A stretch of 64,000 nt of DNA, from NCBI RefSeq assembly GCF_003710815.1, contig NZ_RHHP01000016.1, positions 62,001 to 126,000 on the forward strand, written 5' to 3'. A program made the translations under genes and the position numbers. Each line of letters starts with the position of its first letter. Within the stretch, counting starts at the first letter, position 1. The DNA is from Brevibacillus centrosporus (GTDB lineage Bacteria; Bacillota; Bacilli; Brevibacillales; Brevibacillaceae). Shown here one piece after another: positions 44,141 to 53,831 of this stretch. The notes beneath the pieces were generated by a model. That model ran no database searches. It had not been told where the DNA came from and saw nothing but the letters and a program-made list of their open reading frames with translations.

Positions 44141-44887
44141 CTAATATTCCACTGTGATAATTGGTGTTCCTACGGTGATCCACGTTTTTTCAGCATCGCT
44201 GTCACGATGGGTTGCCACCTGTAGATTCATTTTTTGTCCGTTTAACGCAATGAACGGTTCCCACATACGGGTATGCCCGGATATGCTTACAACCGTCTCA
44301 TCCTGCAAACGTTCGAGCTCTGTTGCTTCGAGGGTCCGAAAAATCGACAAAATCCTACCCTCCTGTTGGTCAACACTCATCTTATCATTGTACATTCCGC
44401 GAATACAAGTGCTAATTTGCGGAATAAAGTTGGCTTTTTTCAGGGCTTTCGCGAACGTTTCCTGCATCTCTTCCATATATAGTAGCGTTTGAGGACTTCC
44501 CGTCAAGTGCAGCACTACATATGTGTCAAAAGAACCATTTTTGGAAACGGCTGACACCTCATAGCGCAATTGGACGCCCTCTTTCTGGGTTTCGGACTGA
44601 TACACGATCATCTGGTGTTTTCGCGAGATTTCGACATGGGAAAATGGAATCTCTAGTTGCTTTGCCCAACGCTCTGCCAACCTTTTGACTTCGTCCGGAC
44701 TCTCTACCAGTCCCATCGCGGTACGTGCACGCACCTGAATCGTTTCTCCAGCAGCTCCGGATTCTTCCAAAGCACGCAACAGTTTTGCGGCAACTGGCTT
44801 TTCTTCCTTTGCTTGTGCAGGCATCCAGTAGATAGCCCCCAAGATCACAACCATTGCCAGCATAACGAACCCAGACCATTTCCCCAT
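44141..44887 (-). CDS. ywmB: YwmB family protein
   Basis: 248 residues from ATG 44887 (GGGAGAGGG seven bases upstream). Signal or anchor helix (FVMLAMVVILGAIYWM) is followed by an exported domain of mixed alpha/beta type. Family phrases: LLYMEEMQETFAKALKK, ISTCIRGMYNDKMSVDQQEG, VVSISGHTRMW. The family is sometimes called 'TATA-box binding' from fold similarity. The function is unknown. It is adjacent to murA as in other Bacillales. Confidence 0.85.
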   Translation of the reverse strand: MGKWSGFVMLAMVVILGAIYWMPAQAKEEKPVAAKLLRALEESGAAGETIQVRARTAMGLVESPDEVKRLAERWAKQLEIPFSHVEISRKHQMIVYQSETQKEGVQLRYEVSAVSKNGSFDTYVVLHLTGSPQTLLYMEEMQETFAKALKKANFIPQISTCIRGMYNDKMSVDQQEGRILSIFRTLEATELERLQDETVVSISGHTRMWEPFIALNGQKMNLQVATHRDSDAEKTWITVGTPIITVEY

Positions 44888-44986
44888 GTTCAATCCCTCT
44901 CCCGTTCACATGCATCTCTTTGTACTTCTCATTTTGCACATGAAACTGGGTGGATATACCAGTAAATCGGCTAGAAGTTTGGACTG

Positions 44987-45223
44987 CTATTGAAACATGT
45001 TCCCGAACGCAAGGGACCAGCCCAAATAATCGAGGAAGAAGCGAGATATCTCATACCCTACCACGACTGACAATAAGATTTGCAACAGCTTGGCCTGCGC
45101 GCTGTTTGGCTTCTTCACGATCTTCTCAAAGCGAAGCGACTGCAGGGACCACCAAGCAAGACCGATGAATACGATCGTGACGATAATGCTGACAAAGCCG
45201 TAAATTTCTTGCGGCACTCTCAT
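44987..45223 (-). CDS. DUF1146 family membrane protein
   Basis: 78 residues from ATG 45223 (GAGGAGG close by; a GTG six bases later is also possible). Two hydrophobic helices (FVSIIVTIVFIGLAWWSLQS and KLLQILLSVVVGYEISRFFL) with short basic loops. The small DUF1146/YwzB-type protein lies near atp/nuo and murA in Bacillales. Function unknown. Confidence 0.8.
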   Translation of the reverse strand: MRVPQEIYGFVSIIVTIVFIGLAWWSLQSLRFEKIVKKPNSAQAKLLQILLSVVVGYEISRFFLDYLGWSLAFGNMFQ

Positions 45224-45270
45224 TTCCTCCTCTGTTCTCTGTAGAAAAATACGAGTGTAAATACGTAAAA

Positions 45271-45299
45271 AGGGACAGCCCCGATTCGAGGCTATCCCT
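45271..45299 (-). terminator. Terminator of the nuo operon
   Basis: AGGGATAGCC.../...GGGCTGTCCCT with G-U pairs, then TTTTTA on the minus strand, 35 bases after the nuoN stop. Confidence 0.8.
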
Positions 45300-45333
45300 C
45301 TATTGTACATGAACCGCTACGCTGTTTCGAGTT

Positions 45334-46860
45334 TCATCGGAAGCTCGGCGGTAGCATATTTCCGAAATCGAATGACGGATTGAAATGCGCCTGGATATAA
45401 TCGGTCACGAGTCCCGGGAAAGCCCCAAAGAACACGGTTGCGACCGCCATCACGAGAATAAAGGTCCAGATCCCTTTTGGTACGTACAAGGAAGCTTCGC
45501 TCGAACCAGGACGCATGTACATCTGCCGTATAATCCCGAAGTAGTAGTAGTACGAAACGACGCTAGTGATGATCATGATCGCGGAGAGCCAGTAGTTTTC
45601 CTGTGCGAGAGCGCTCATGAACAGATAGAACTTCCCGAAAAACCCTGCCGTGATCGGAATCCCTGCCAAGGAGAGCAAGAAAATGCTCATCGCGATAGCA
45701 AGGCTTGGCGAGCGATGATACAAACCGGCAAAGCCCTTCAAATCCTCAGTTCCTTGCTCGCGGGAGACGACCATGATGACAGCAAAAGCCCCGAAGCTTA
45801 CGAGCAAATAGCCAAACAGGTAAAAAATCACTTCACTAAAGAACAGCGTGGTTGGCGGGACAAACGGTACAAGCAAATACCCAGCCTGGGCAATACCCGA
45901 ATACGCCATCATGCGTTTGACATTCGTTTGTCTGAGCGCCATCGTGTTGCCGATAATCATCGATGCTGCCGCCATAAGTCCCAAATAGAGACTTCCGTGG
46001 TCGAAGAAGAATCGACTAGAGCCATCTGTCACATTAAAGAACGAGATCAACAGCAGACGGAACAAAAGCGCGAAGCCCGCTGCTTTGGAGACCACCGCCA
46101 GGAAGGCCGTGACGGGAGTTGGTGCCCCTTGATACACATCCGGTGCCCACATATGATTCGGAGCCGCAGATATTTTGAAAGCTAGACCAACCGCCAGAAA
46201 AGCAAACGAGACGTAGACGAGGAATTGATAGCCCGCCATGCCTGCTTCCGCCAGCTTGGTCGAAATCTCATACACATGCGTCGTTCCGGTCAAACCGTAG
46301 ACGTATGACATCCCGAACAGCGTAACAGCTGTAGCGATACTGCCAGAGACGACGTACTTGAATGCCGACTCGTTCGATTGTAGCGACTTTTTCCGCAATC
46401 CGACCAGCACGTAGGAGGATAGCGACAAAAGCTCCAGACCTACAAACAGTGTGATCAAATCAGCAGAAGATGCCATGACCATCGCACCGAGAAGGCCCGT
46501 CAGCAGCAGGTAGTAATACTCACCCGTGTGCTCCACTTCTCTCTGCTTCAGATACGACAGGGACAGCAGCAAGGCAAACGCCGTTCCCGCCAGGAAAAGC
46601 AGCTTGAATGCATTGCCGTAGTTGTCGATCCGGATCATATCCGCCATATAGCTGTACGGCTTGTCGAGTGTGTTTACATTGACGAAGACAAACACAGCAG
46701 CCAGTACAACACCCAGCAGGGAAAGCCAGCCGATCACCTGCTTGCCTAGTCGTTTCCCCGCGAACAGGTCCAAGAGGGACAGCACCGTTGCAAAGCCTAG
46801 GATAATAAACTCGGGCAGAAGGTAACTCCAGTTATACGAGAAGATATCTTTAACGTCCAT
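45334..46860 (-). CDS. nuoN: NADH-quinone oxidoreductase subunit N
   Basis: 508 residues, about 14 membrane helices, antiporter-like subunit. Motifs: conserved SLSSYVLVGLRKKSLQSNES AFKYVVSGS and YSGIAQAGYLL, with the key lysines of the proton channel (AFKIS, AVVSKAAG). It belongs to the membrane arm. Last gene of the operon, four bases after nuoM. Confidence 0.95.
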   Translation of the reverse strand: MDVKDIFSYNWSYLLPEFIILGFATVLSLLDLFAGKRLGKQVIGWLSLLGVVLAAVFVFVNVNTLDKPYSYMADMIRIDNYGNAFKLLFLAGTAFALLLSLSYLKQREVEHTGEYYYLLLTGLLGAMVMASSADLITLFVGLELLSLSSYVLVGLRKKSLQSNESAFKYVVSGSIATAVTLFGMSYVYGLTGTTHVYEISTKLAEAGMAGYQFLVYVSFAFLAVGLAFKISAAPNHMWAPDVYQGAPTPVTAFLAVVSKAAGFALLFRLLLISFFNVTDGSSRFFFDHGSLYLGLMAAASMIIGNTMALRQTNVKRMMAYSGIAQAGYLLVPFVPPTTLFFSEVIFYLFGYLLVSFGAFAVIMVVSREQGTEDLKGFAGLYHRSPSLAIAMSIFLLSLAGIPITAGFFGKFYLFMSALAQENYWLSAIMIITSVVSYYYYFGIIRQMYMRPGSSEASLYVPKGIWTFILVMAVATVFFGAFPGLVTDYIQAHFNPSFDFGNMLPPSFR

Positions 46861-46864
46861 GGAT

Positions 46865-48406
46865 TTACCCTCCTATTCCCGTGACAATGGGTACGATCGT
46901 TTTCAGAGCTTGCTGCATCGGATTTCCCAGGACAGCCGGGTAAACACCGATCAGGATGATGCAGCCCAGCAGCACCACCATAGGAATGACCTCCATCGGC
47001 TGCGCGTCAGCGAGTCCTTCGAAACGTCCCGGGGTTTGGCCAAAGGTCGTACGCAGGATTGCCCGCAGCAGGTAGACTGCCGTCAAGACGATACCAATAG
47101 CCCCAATGGCTGCAAGAATCGGCATGCGCCCGAACAATCCCAGGAAGGCGAAAAATTCACTGATAAACCCGGACATCCCTGGCAGACCCAGAGAAGCCAT
47201 CGCGCCAGCCAGCAAAATTCCGCTGACAAACGGCATGGATTTCGCCAAGCCGCCGAGCTCGTCGATCTGCGAGGTCTGCGTTCGATCCCAAATCACGCCA
47301 ATCAAGAAGAACAACAGCGCGGAGATAAACCCGTGAGATACCACCTGAAACATCGCTCCCTGAAACCCGATGCTATTCATCGAGGCAAATCCGAGAAGGA
47401 CGATTCCCATATGGCTGATACTGGAGTAGGCCAGCACCATTTTCAAATCCTTTTGGACGAAAGCCAGAACGGCTCCATACAGGACGTTGATGATCCCCAA
47501 TACCGCCAGCCAGGTCGAAAACGAATAGGCTTGCTCCGGAAAGAACCCGATGCCCATACGCAGCAATCCGTACGCGCCCATTTTCAGCAGGATCCCCGAG
47601 TGAATCATAACGATAGAGGGCGGTGCCTGTACGTGTACCTTCAGCATCCACGTATGGAACGGAAACACGGGAAGCTTGATGGCAAAGGCGATAAACAAGG
47701 CCAAGAACAGTCCGTAGCGGAAAGCTGGTGACAGTGCCGCTGCCGCCGGATGCTCAGGTGTAGATAAAATGGTTGCGATTTGTTCGATATTCATCGTACG
47801 CAGCACGATAAAGATGACGATGAAGGCGAGCAGCATGATGCCGGAGCCAATCCCGTTGTACAAGAGGAATTTGTTCGCGGCATGCTCACGTTCCCCGTAG
47901 CCCCAGATTCCGATCAGGAAGAACGTCGGAACGAGCGTCATCTCAAAGAAAATGAAGAAGAGGAACAGGTTGTCGGCCGCAAACACGCCGAGCATCCCCA
48001 TCAGCAAAACATGAAACAGGATGAAGTACTCTTTCTGCCTCTTTTTGAGCTGCCAGGAGGCCACTGCCGCGAGTGTAGCAATGATCGCTGTCAGCAAAAT
48101 CAACGGCATCGAAATCCCGTCTACACCCAGCTCGTAGTTAATATCAAACGTGAATACCGCTCCAGTCTGTGCCAAACCGATCGGAATCGAGATCCAGTCG
48201 TGCTTCTCCACAAACTGCAGGGCAGTCGCGTTGTAATTGAAAGAACCAAACATCCACAAAGCCAGGATCAGCGGAAGCAGGGTGCCGTAAATGCCGATCT
48301 GCTTGATTGCACCGCCCTGATGATTCGGCACAAAAGCGAGGATAATGATCGCCAGCAGCGGAGAAAACACCAGTGCTGACAGTAGGATATTAGTGACCGA
48401 ATCCAA
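46865..48406 (-). CDS. nuoM: NADH-quinone oxidoreductase subunit M
   Basis: About 513 residues. TTG 48406 is preferred (GGGAGGTG six bases upstream); a GTG at 48415 lies inside that site. Antiporter-like membrane subunit: DGISMPLILLTAIIATLAA, FFEMTLVPTFFLIGIWG, FAIKLPVFPFHTWMLKVHV QAPPSIVMIHSGILLKMGAYG and AYSSISHMGIVLLG. It overlaps nuoL by 17 bases, so translation is coupled. Confidence 0.95.
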   Translation of the reverse strand: MDSVTNILLSALVFSPLLAIIILAFVPNHQGGAIKQIGIYGTLLPLILALWMFGSFNYNATALQFVEKHDWISIPIGLAQTGAVFTFDINYELGVDGISMPLILLTAIIATLAAVASWQLKKRQKEYFILFHVLLMGMLGVFAADNLFLFFIFFEMTLVPTFFLIGIWGYGEREHAANKFLLYNGIGSGIMLLAFIVIFIVLRTMNIEQIATILSTPEHPAAAALSPAFRYGLFLALFIAFAIKLPVFPFHTWMLKVHVQAPPSIVMIHSGILLKMGAYGLLRMGIGFFPEQAYSFSTWLAVLGIINVLYGAVLAFVQKDLKMVLAYSSISHMGIVLLGFASMNSIGFQGAMFQVVSHGFISALLFFLIGVIWDRTQTSQIDELGGLAKSMPFVSGILLAGAMASLGLPGMSGFISEFFAFLGLFGRMPILAAIGAIGIVLTAVYLLRAILRTTFGQTPGRFEGLADAQPMEVIPMVVLLGCIILIGVYPAVLGNPMQQALKTIVPIVTGIGG

Positions 48407-50312
48407 AGAATCCACCTCCCTGCGCCGTCAAGCTGATGGCGACAATCAAGAGCAGCAATCCAAACAGAACCATCGCCCCGTAGGACTGCATCTGGCCACT
48501 CTGCACTCGTGCATGCAGGGCACCGATCCCTTGGGTAATCTTTGCCGTCAGTCCCACCAAGCCATCTATGATGTACTTGTCAAAGGCATTCAAGAAAACG
48601 CCAAGCCATCCAAGGGGTCGAACGAACACGTAATGGTAGAGCTCATCCACGTAATACTTGCGATAGGAGAGGCGATAGAGCCATGGCAACGTCTCCGGTA
48701 TGGAATCTGCAGGAATCGATTTTCGCCCGTACATCAGATAGGCAAGCAAGATACCCAAGAAGGAAATAGCCAGAGCCAAAACTTGCAGCCAAGCCGCAGC
48801 ATGCTCACTTCCTTCTCCAAACACGCTGGCAATGGTATCGCCCGTTGGTGAAGCAAGCAGCCAATCCGTCAGCAGCGGTGCATACGGCGTATTGACGAAC
48901 CCAGCCACAATGGCGAGAAAAGCGAGCACCAGCAAAGGACCCGTCATGACGGAAGGTGATTCATGCGCCTCATGCTTGCCACGCGCCTCGCCAGTAAAGG
49001 TAAGGAAGTACAGACGGAACATGTAGAAGGCGGTGAAGAAAGCAGCCACGAGTGCCAGCACCAAGAGATCGTATCGGTGCGCCCCGTACACCGCGCCCAA
49101 GATCGCTTCCTTCGACCAAAAACCGGCAAATGGGAAGATCCCTGCAATCGCCAGGCAGCCAATCAAGAAAGTGAGTGCGGTAATCGGCATCTTCTTCCAC
49201 AAACCACCCATTTCAAATACATCCTGCGTATGTACAGCATGGATGACGCTACCCGCTCCTAGGAAGAGTAACGCTTTGAAAAAGGCATGGGTCATCAAGT
49301 GAAAAGATCCTGCGACATAACCGGCAGCGCCCGCAACGCCCAGTGCCATCATCATGTAACCCAGCTGACTGACCGTCGAATAGGCGAGAACGCGTTTGAT
49401 ATCCCGCTGCGTCAGACCGATGGAAGCTGCGAAGATAGCGGTAAATCCACCGACGTAAGCTACCACAGTCAATGCTGTCTCCGATGCGATGAATACCGGA
49501 TAAGTCGCTGCCACGAGGTATACCCCTGCTGCTACCATGGTTGCAGCGTGGATCAGGGCAGATACAGGAGTCGGACCTTCCATCGCGTCAGGCAGCCACG
49601 TATGAAGCGGGAATTGCCCCGACTTCCCAACCGCTCCAACGAAGATGAGAATCGCAGCCAGCGTGACCATCCAAGGCTCCAGCCTGCCAAGTGCCACACT
49701 TTCAAAAATTTGATCGTACTCAAAGCTTCCAGTCCACCAGAACAAAAGACAGATTCCGATAAACAGACCAAGGTCGCCCACACGTGTAACGATGAACGCC
49801 TTTTTTGCCGCTGCCTTTGCTTCCGGCTTGAAGAAATAGTAGCCCACCAACAGGAACGAGCAGACACCCACTAGCTCCCAGAAAATGTATACCTGCAAGA
49901 GATTAGGCGAAATCACCAGTCCCAGCATGGAGAAGGTAAACAGAGCAAGATACTGATAAAACACAGGGAAACGATCGTCCCCGTGCATGTAGCCTCTGGA
50001 GTAGATCTGGACCAAAAGGCTGACCAGTGTCACGATCACCAGCATCATGGCATTGAGCTGATTGACCTCATAGCCCATGTTGATCACGATATCTCCTACC
50101 TGAAGCCAATCGACAACGAATTTATAATCTGCCGCTCCCCCCTGAAATCTCTCCCAGAAGATGAGCGCTGCTATCCCGAACGAAACTGCCGTCAGCACGA
50201 TGCCGACGAGTGAAGCTCCTTCTTTCAACTGGCGACCAAACGAAACGATCACGATGAAAGCTAGAAGCGGAAACAGAGGGATGAGCCATGCGTAGTGCAG
50301 AAGAGTATCCAT
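48390..50312 (-). CDS. nuoL: NADH-quinone oxidoreductase subunit L
   Basis: 640 residues, the largest antiporter-like subunit. Landmarks: YMHGDDRFPVFYQYLALFTF, FWELVGVCSFLLVGYYF, GKSGQFPLHTWLPDAMEGPTP, LAYSTVSQLGYMMMALG and the C-terminal lateral helix region ending FLNAFDKYIIDGLVGLT. It is the distal end of the membrane arm. Confidence 0.95.
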   Translation of the reverse strand: MDTLLHYAWLIPLFPLLAFIVIVSFGRQLKEGASLVGIVLTAVSFGIAALIFWERFQGGAADYKFVVDWLQVGDIVINMGYEVNQLNAMMLVIVTLVSLLVQIYSRGYMHGDDRFPVFYQYLALFTFSMLGLVISPNLLQVYIFWELVGVCSFLLVGYYFFKPEAKAAAKKAFIVTRVGDLGLFIGICLLFWWTGSFEYDQIFESVALGRLEPWMVTLAAILIFVGAVGKSGQFPLHTWLPDAMEGPTPVSALIHAATMVAAGVYLVAATYPVFIASETALTVVAYVGGFTAIFAASIGLTQRDIKRVLAYSTVSQLGYMMMALGVAGAAGYVAGSFHLMTHAFFKALLFLGAGSVIHAVHTQDVFEMGGLWKKMPITALTFLIGCLAIAGIFPFAGFWSKEAILGAVYGAHRYDLLVLALVAAFFTAFYMFRLYFLTFTGEARGKHEAHESPSVMTGPLLVLAFLAIVAGFVNTPYAPLLTDWLLASPTGDTIASVFGEGSEHAAAWLQVLALAISFLGILLAYLMYGRKSIPADSIPETLPWLYRLSYRKYYVDELYHYVFVRPLGWLGVFLNAFDKYIIDGLVGLTAKITQGIGALHARVQSGQMQSYGAMVLFGLLLLIVAISLTAQGGGFFGFGH

Positions 50313-50339
50313 CTTTGTCCTCCTTTTCTGGTTTCCATC

Positions 50340-50651
50340 TTATCGTTTCATTTCATCCATTTCGTCTACGTTCACTGTCGCCTTGTTGCGATAGAAGGCA
50401 ATCAAGATGGCCAATCCCAACGCTACCTCTGCAGCTGCGACTGTCATGCTAAACAACGTGAAGATTTGCCCGGATACGGAAGGGTACAGCCCGTATTTCG
50501 AGAATGCGACCAAATTGATGTTCACCGCATTCAGCATCAGCTCGATCGACAACAAAACGACGACTGCATTTCGTTTCGTCAGGGCTCCATACAGACCGAC
50601 ACAAAACAGAATCAAGGCGACTAGCAGATAGGAGGTAATGCTTACCGTCAT
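50340..50651 (-). CDS. nuoK: NADH-quinone oxidoreductase subunit K
   Basis: 103 residues, three membrane helices. The conserved carboxylates are in [19 protein letters not shown] and [17 protein letters not shown]. Start overlaps the nuoJ stop by four bases (ATGA). Confidence 0.95.
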   Translation of the reverse strand: MTVSITSYLLVALILFCVGLYGALTKRNAVVVLLSIELMLNAVNINLVAFSKYGLYPSVSGQIFTLFSMTVAAAEVALGLAILIAFYRNKATVNVDEMDEMKR

Positions 50652-51160
50652 TCGTTATCCCCCTCCTTCTTTGCCATAATGATCGCTCCGATTAAAGCGA
50701 CCAGCAGAAGCACGGATACCAGCTCAAACGGAATCACGTACTCGGTGAAGACTACCAGACCAATCTCCTTCGCATTGCTCACTCCAGATGCAGCAGGCGG
50801 CGGAGATGCCGGCCAAGCGGTATTTTGAATCCCCCAGAACAACAGGGCGAAAACAAGTGCTACAAACAGCAAGATGAACCTGTTTTTCCACTTGCGTCCG
50901 GTTCCCTCATCATAAGCATCGTGCTTGGTGAGCATGATCCCGAAAAGCATCAGAATGGAAATGGCGCCTGAATAGACGAGTACCTGCGCGACTCCCACGA
51001 ACTCTGCTCCGACGAGAACGAACAAGCCCGCAATACTGATAAAGGTAATACCTAGAGAGATAACCATGTGAACGACTCGGGTAAAGCTGATCATAAAGAC
51101 AGCTCCGCCAATCGTCAGCAGAGAAAGAATAAAGAAGGCTACGAATTCGCCTGTCATCAC
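50648..51160 (-). CDS. nuoJ: NADH-quinone oxidoreductase subunit J
   Basis: 170 residues, five helices. Contains [30 protein letters not shown], the pi-bulge helix region typical for NuoJ/ND6. Its ATG shares a base with the nuoI stop. Confidence 0.95.
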   Translation of the reverse strand: MMTGEFVAFFILSLLTIGGAVFMISFTRVVHMVISLGITFISIAGLFVLVGAEFVGVAQVLVYSGAISILMLFGIMLTKHDAYDEGTGRKWKNRFILLFVALVFALLFWGIQNTAWPASPPPAASGVSNAKEIGLVVFTEYVIPFELVSVLLLVALIGAIIMAKKEGDNE

Positions 51161-51573
51161 TAGTTCTCCTCCCTGACGTTGGTATTGTTGTCATCTAGCC
51201 ATTTCAAGTTCTTGTACAGCTCATCACGGCTATACGCAGCCAGCTCAAAGTTGTTGGTCATCACAATCGCTTCTGTCGGGCAAACCTCCGTACACAAATC
51301 GCAAAGGATACAGAGCTCAAAGTTGATATCGTAGGTGTCGATCAGCTTTCCTTTTTTATCGGGATCTGGATGGGGCTTGCCTGTCAGTTGGATGCATTCT
51401 GTCGGACAAATACGTGCGCACTGATTGCAAACAATGCATTTCTCCGGAGAAAAGTGCTGGATGCCGCGAAAACGAGGCGGCATGGGAAAAGGAACATCCG
51501 GATAGAAATGCGTTATTTTTTTCTCAGTCAGCTTTTTAAAGGTATATCCCAGGCCTTTGGCCAATCCTAGCAT
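51160..51573 (-). CDS. nuoI: NADH-quinone oxidoreductase subunit I
   Basis: 137 residues from ATG 51573 (GAGGGG eight bases before; a GTG nine bases upstream overlaps that site). Two 4Fe-4S motifs: CIVCNQCARICPTECIQL and CILCDLCTEVCPTEAIV. They carry clusters N6a and N6b in the hydrophilic arm towards NuoB. Confidence 0.95.
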   Translation of the reverse strand: MLGLAKGLGYTFKKLTEKKITHFYPDVPFPMPPRFRGIQHFSPEKCIVCNQCARICPTECIQLTGKPHPDPDKKGKLIDTYDINFELCILCDLCTEVCPTEAIVMTNNFELAAYSRDELYKNLKWLDDNNTNVREEN

Positions 51574-51672
51574 GTGTGTCACCCCTCGATTTTGAGAACT
51601 TCGCCTCGCTCATTTCAATCCTTGGCGAGCCTACGTGCCTTCCATCCATCTAGCTATGTGCCTCTTCCCTTA

Positions 51673-52680
51673 TTAGAACATGCCGTTCTGATAAGAGATG
51701 ACGACGGCTGTGAGCAGGATGTTGAACAACGCTACGGGCAAGAGCACTTTCCAGGCGAACGACATCAGCTGGTCGACACGCATACGTGGCATGGTGGCCC
51801 GCAACCAGAACTGGAAGAATACATAGAGGGAAAACTTCAGCACGAACCAGATAATTCCCGGTATGAAGCTCAGTGCGGGATGGATCGGCAGCCAGCCACC
51901 CAAGAACAGAATGGTAATCAACGTCCCCATTCCAAACATGTACACGTACTCCGCCAGCATGAACATCGCAAAGCGGAAGCCGGAATACTCGACGTGGTAA
52001 CCTGCGACGAGCTCGGACTCTGCTTCGGGCAAGTCAAACGGGGTACGGTTCAGCTCTGCTTGTGCAGCGACAATGAAAACAACGAATCCGATAAACTGCG
52101 GAACGATATTCCAGACATCCCGCTGTGCCTCGACAATTTCCCTGAGATTCATGCTGCCCGTCATGAGGACGATACCTACCACGGACATGACCAGCGGAAC
52201 TTCATAGCTGATCATCTGCGCAGCGGAGCGGAGACCCCCGATCAGCGAATACTTGTTGTTCGAAGCCCAGCCTGCCGTAATTACCCCTAGGACGGTAATC
52301 CCGGACAAAGCGATGTAGTACAAAAGCCCAATCCCTAGGTCAGCAAACTGAATACTCTCGGTAAATGGCATCACCGCCAATACAGCAAATGCAGGCGCGT
52401 ATGCCAGAATAGGAGCTAGCGTAAACAGCGCTTTGTCTGCGTGCAGAGGACGTGTATCTTCTTTCAGCAAAAGCTTGGTCACGTCGGCTACCGTTTGCAA
52501 TAGTCCCAGAGGACCTACCCTGTTTGGACCAATCCGAAGCTGCATCCACCCAATGACTTTTCGCTCAAAGTAAATGGCGTAGGTCACAAACCCCAGCAGG
52601 ACCGCAAGCAAGACTACTGCCGCTAAGATAAACCAGATAGTGTTTCCCAATGAGGGTGCTTGCTGCAAGAGTGTACTCAT
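51673..52680 (-). CDS. nuoH: NADH-quinone oxidoreductase subunit H
   Basis: 335 residues, eight membrane helices. Conserved: YFERKVIGWMQLRIGPNRVG PLGLLQTVADVTKLLLKED, AELNRTPFDLPEAESELVAGY and RATMPRMRVDQLMSFAWKVLLP. It forms the quinone chamber together with NuoB and NuoD. Start overlaps the nuoD stop (TAATG). A gap of about 90 bases without a gene separates it from nuoI. Confidence 0.95.
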   Translation of the reverse strand: MSTLLQQAPSLGNTIWFILAAVVLLAVLLGFVTYAIYFERKVIGWMQLRIGPNRVGPLGLLQTVADVTKLLLKEDTRPLHADKALFTLAPILAYAPAFAVLAVMPFTESIQFADLGIGLLYYIALSGITVLGVITAGWASNNKYSLIGGLRSAAQMISYEVPLVMSVVGIVLMTGSMNLREIVEAQRDVWNIVPQFIGFVVFIVAAQAELNRTPFDLPEAESELVAGYHVEYSGFRFAMFMLAEYVYMFGMGTLITILFLGGWLPIHPALSFIPGIIWFVLKFSLYVFFQFWLRATMPRMRVDQLMSFAWKVLLPVALFNILLTAVVISYQNGMF

Positions 52681-53828
52681 TAACAGTCAACCTCCCCGAG
52701 CACGATGTCGATGCTGCCCAGGATGGCGATCATGTTGGCGAGGTTTTCACCCTCCAGCAATTTGGGCAAGATTTGCAGATTGGTGAATGAAGGGCGTCTG
52801 AACTTCAGCCTCCACGGCTTATCCTTGCCCTGGCTTGCGATGTAACAGCCGATTTCTCCACGTGGAGATTCGATTCGCACGTACGTTTCCCCTGCTGGCG
52901 GCCGAATGACACGCGGCACTTTTCCGATGATCTCTCCCTCAGCAGGGAATTGATCGAGCGCCTGCTCAAGAATGCGAAGAGATTGTTCGATCTCGGCCAT
53001 ACGCAGGTGGTAACGCGCCATGCAATCTCCCTCTGTCGCCGTCGGAACGTCGAACTCAAAGCGGTCGTAGATGCAATACGGCTCGTCTTTGCGGATGTCC
53101 CACTTGATACCGGTTGAACGCAGCATGACACCGGAAAGCGAATAGTCCAGGGCGGTCTTGGAATCAAACTTCCCGATGCCTTTAATCCGACTGATAAAGA
53201 TTTCATTTCCCGTCACGAGCTGATGATAGCTCGGGAGTTCTTTTTTCATGTATTGCACGAAATCCTTTGCCTTCTCGATCCAGCCTGGCGGTGCATCCCA
53301 TTTCACTCCGCCCACTCGCATGTAGTTGAAGGTCATGCGCGCACCGCAAAGCTCATTAAACAGGTCGAGAATCATTTCCCGATCACGGAAAGCATACAGG
53401 AACGGTCCCATCGCCCCGATATCGAGCAAATACGTTCCCCACCAGACCAAATGGCTGGCGACACGATTCAGCTCCATCGCAATCAATCGCAGAAATTGAG
53501 CTCGCTCAGGAATCTCCAATCCCATCATCGTTTCGACTGCATGACAGAGAACGTAGTTGTTGGTCATCGCTGATACGTAATCCATCCGGTCCGTATAAGG
53601 AATGATCTGCGTGTAATTGAGATTCTCCGCCAACTTCTCTGTGCCGCGATGCAGATATCCCATCACAGGAATCGCTTCCCGAATCGTTTCCCCATCGATT
53701 TTGACGACGAGGCGGAAAACGCCATGCGTACTGGGATGCTGTGGTCCTACGTTCAACAGCATCTCTTCCGTGCGAATGCCTGTATCCGGCGAGGTTTCTA
53801 CTTGCGTTGTGAGGATGTTCTGGTTCAT
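52680..53828 (-). CDS. nuoD: NADH-quinone oxidoreductase subunit D
   Basis: 382 residues, 49-kDa subunit with the NiFe-hydrogenase-like fold. Typical parts: NVGPQHPSTHGVFRLVVKIDGE, PVMGYLHRGTEKLAEN (quinone His), DRMDYVSAMTNN (Tyr), FNELCGARMTFNYMRVGGV, and the C-terminal GSIDIVLGEVDC. It is three bases after nuoC. Confidence 0.95.
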   Translation of the reverse strand: MNQNILTTQVETSPDTGIRTEEMLLNVGPQHPSTHGVFRLVVKIDGETIREAIPVMGYLHRGTEKLAENLNYTQIIPYTDRMDYVSAMTNNYVLCHAVETMMGLEIPERAQFLRLIAMELNRVASHLVWWGTYLLDIGAMGPFLYAFRDREMILDLFNELCGARMTFNYMRVGGVKWDAPPGWIEKAKDFVQYMKKELPSYHQLVTGNEIFISRIKGIGKFDSKTALDYSLSGVMLRSTGIKWDIRKDEPYCIYDRFEFDVPTATEGDCMARYHLRMAEIEQSLRILEQALDQFPAEGEIIGKVPRVIRPPAGETYVRIESPRGEIGCYIASQGKDKPWRLKFRRPSFTNLQILPKLLEGENLANMIAILGSIDIVLGEVDC

Positions 53829-53831
53829 TCG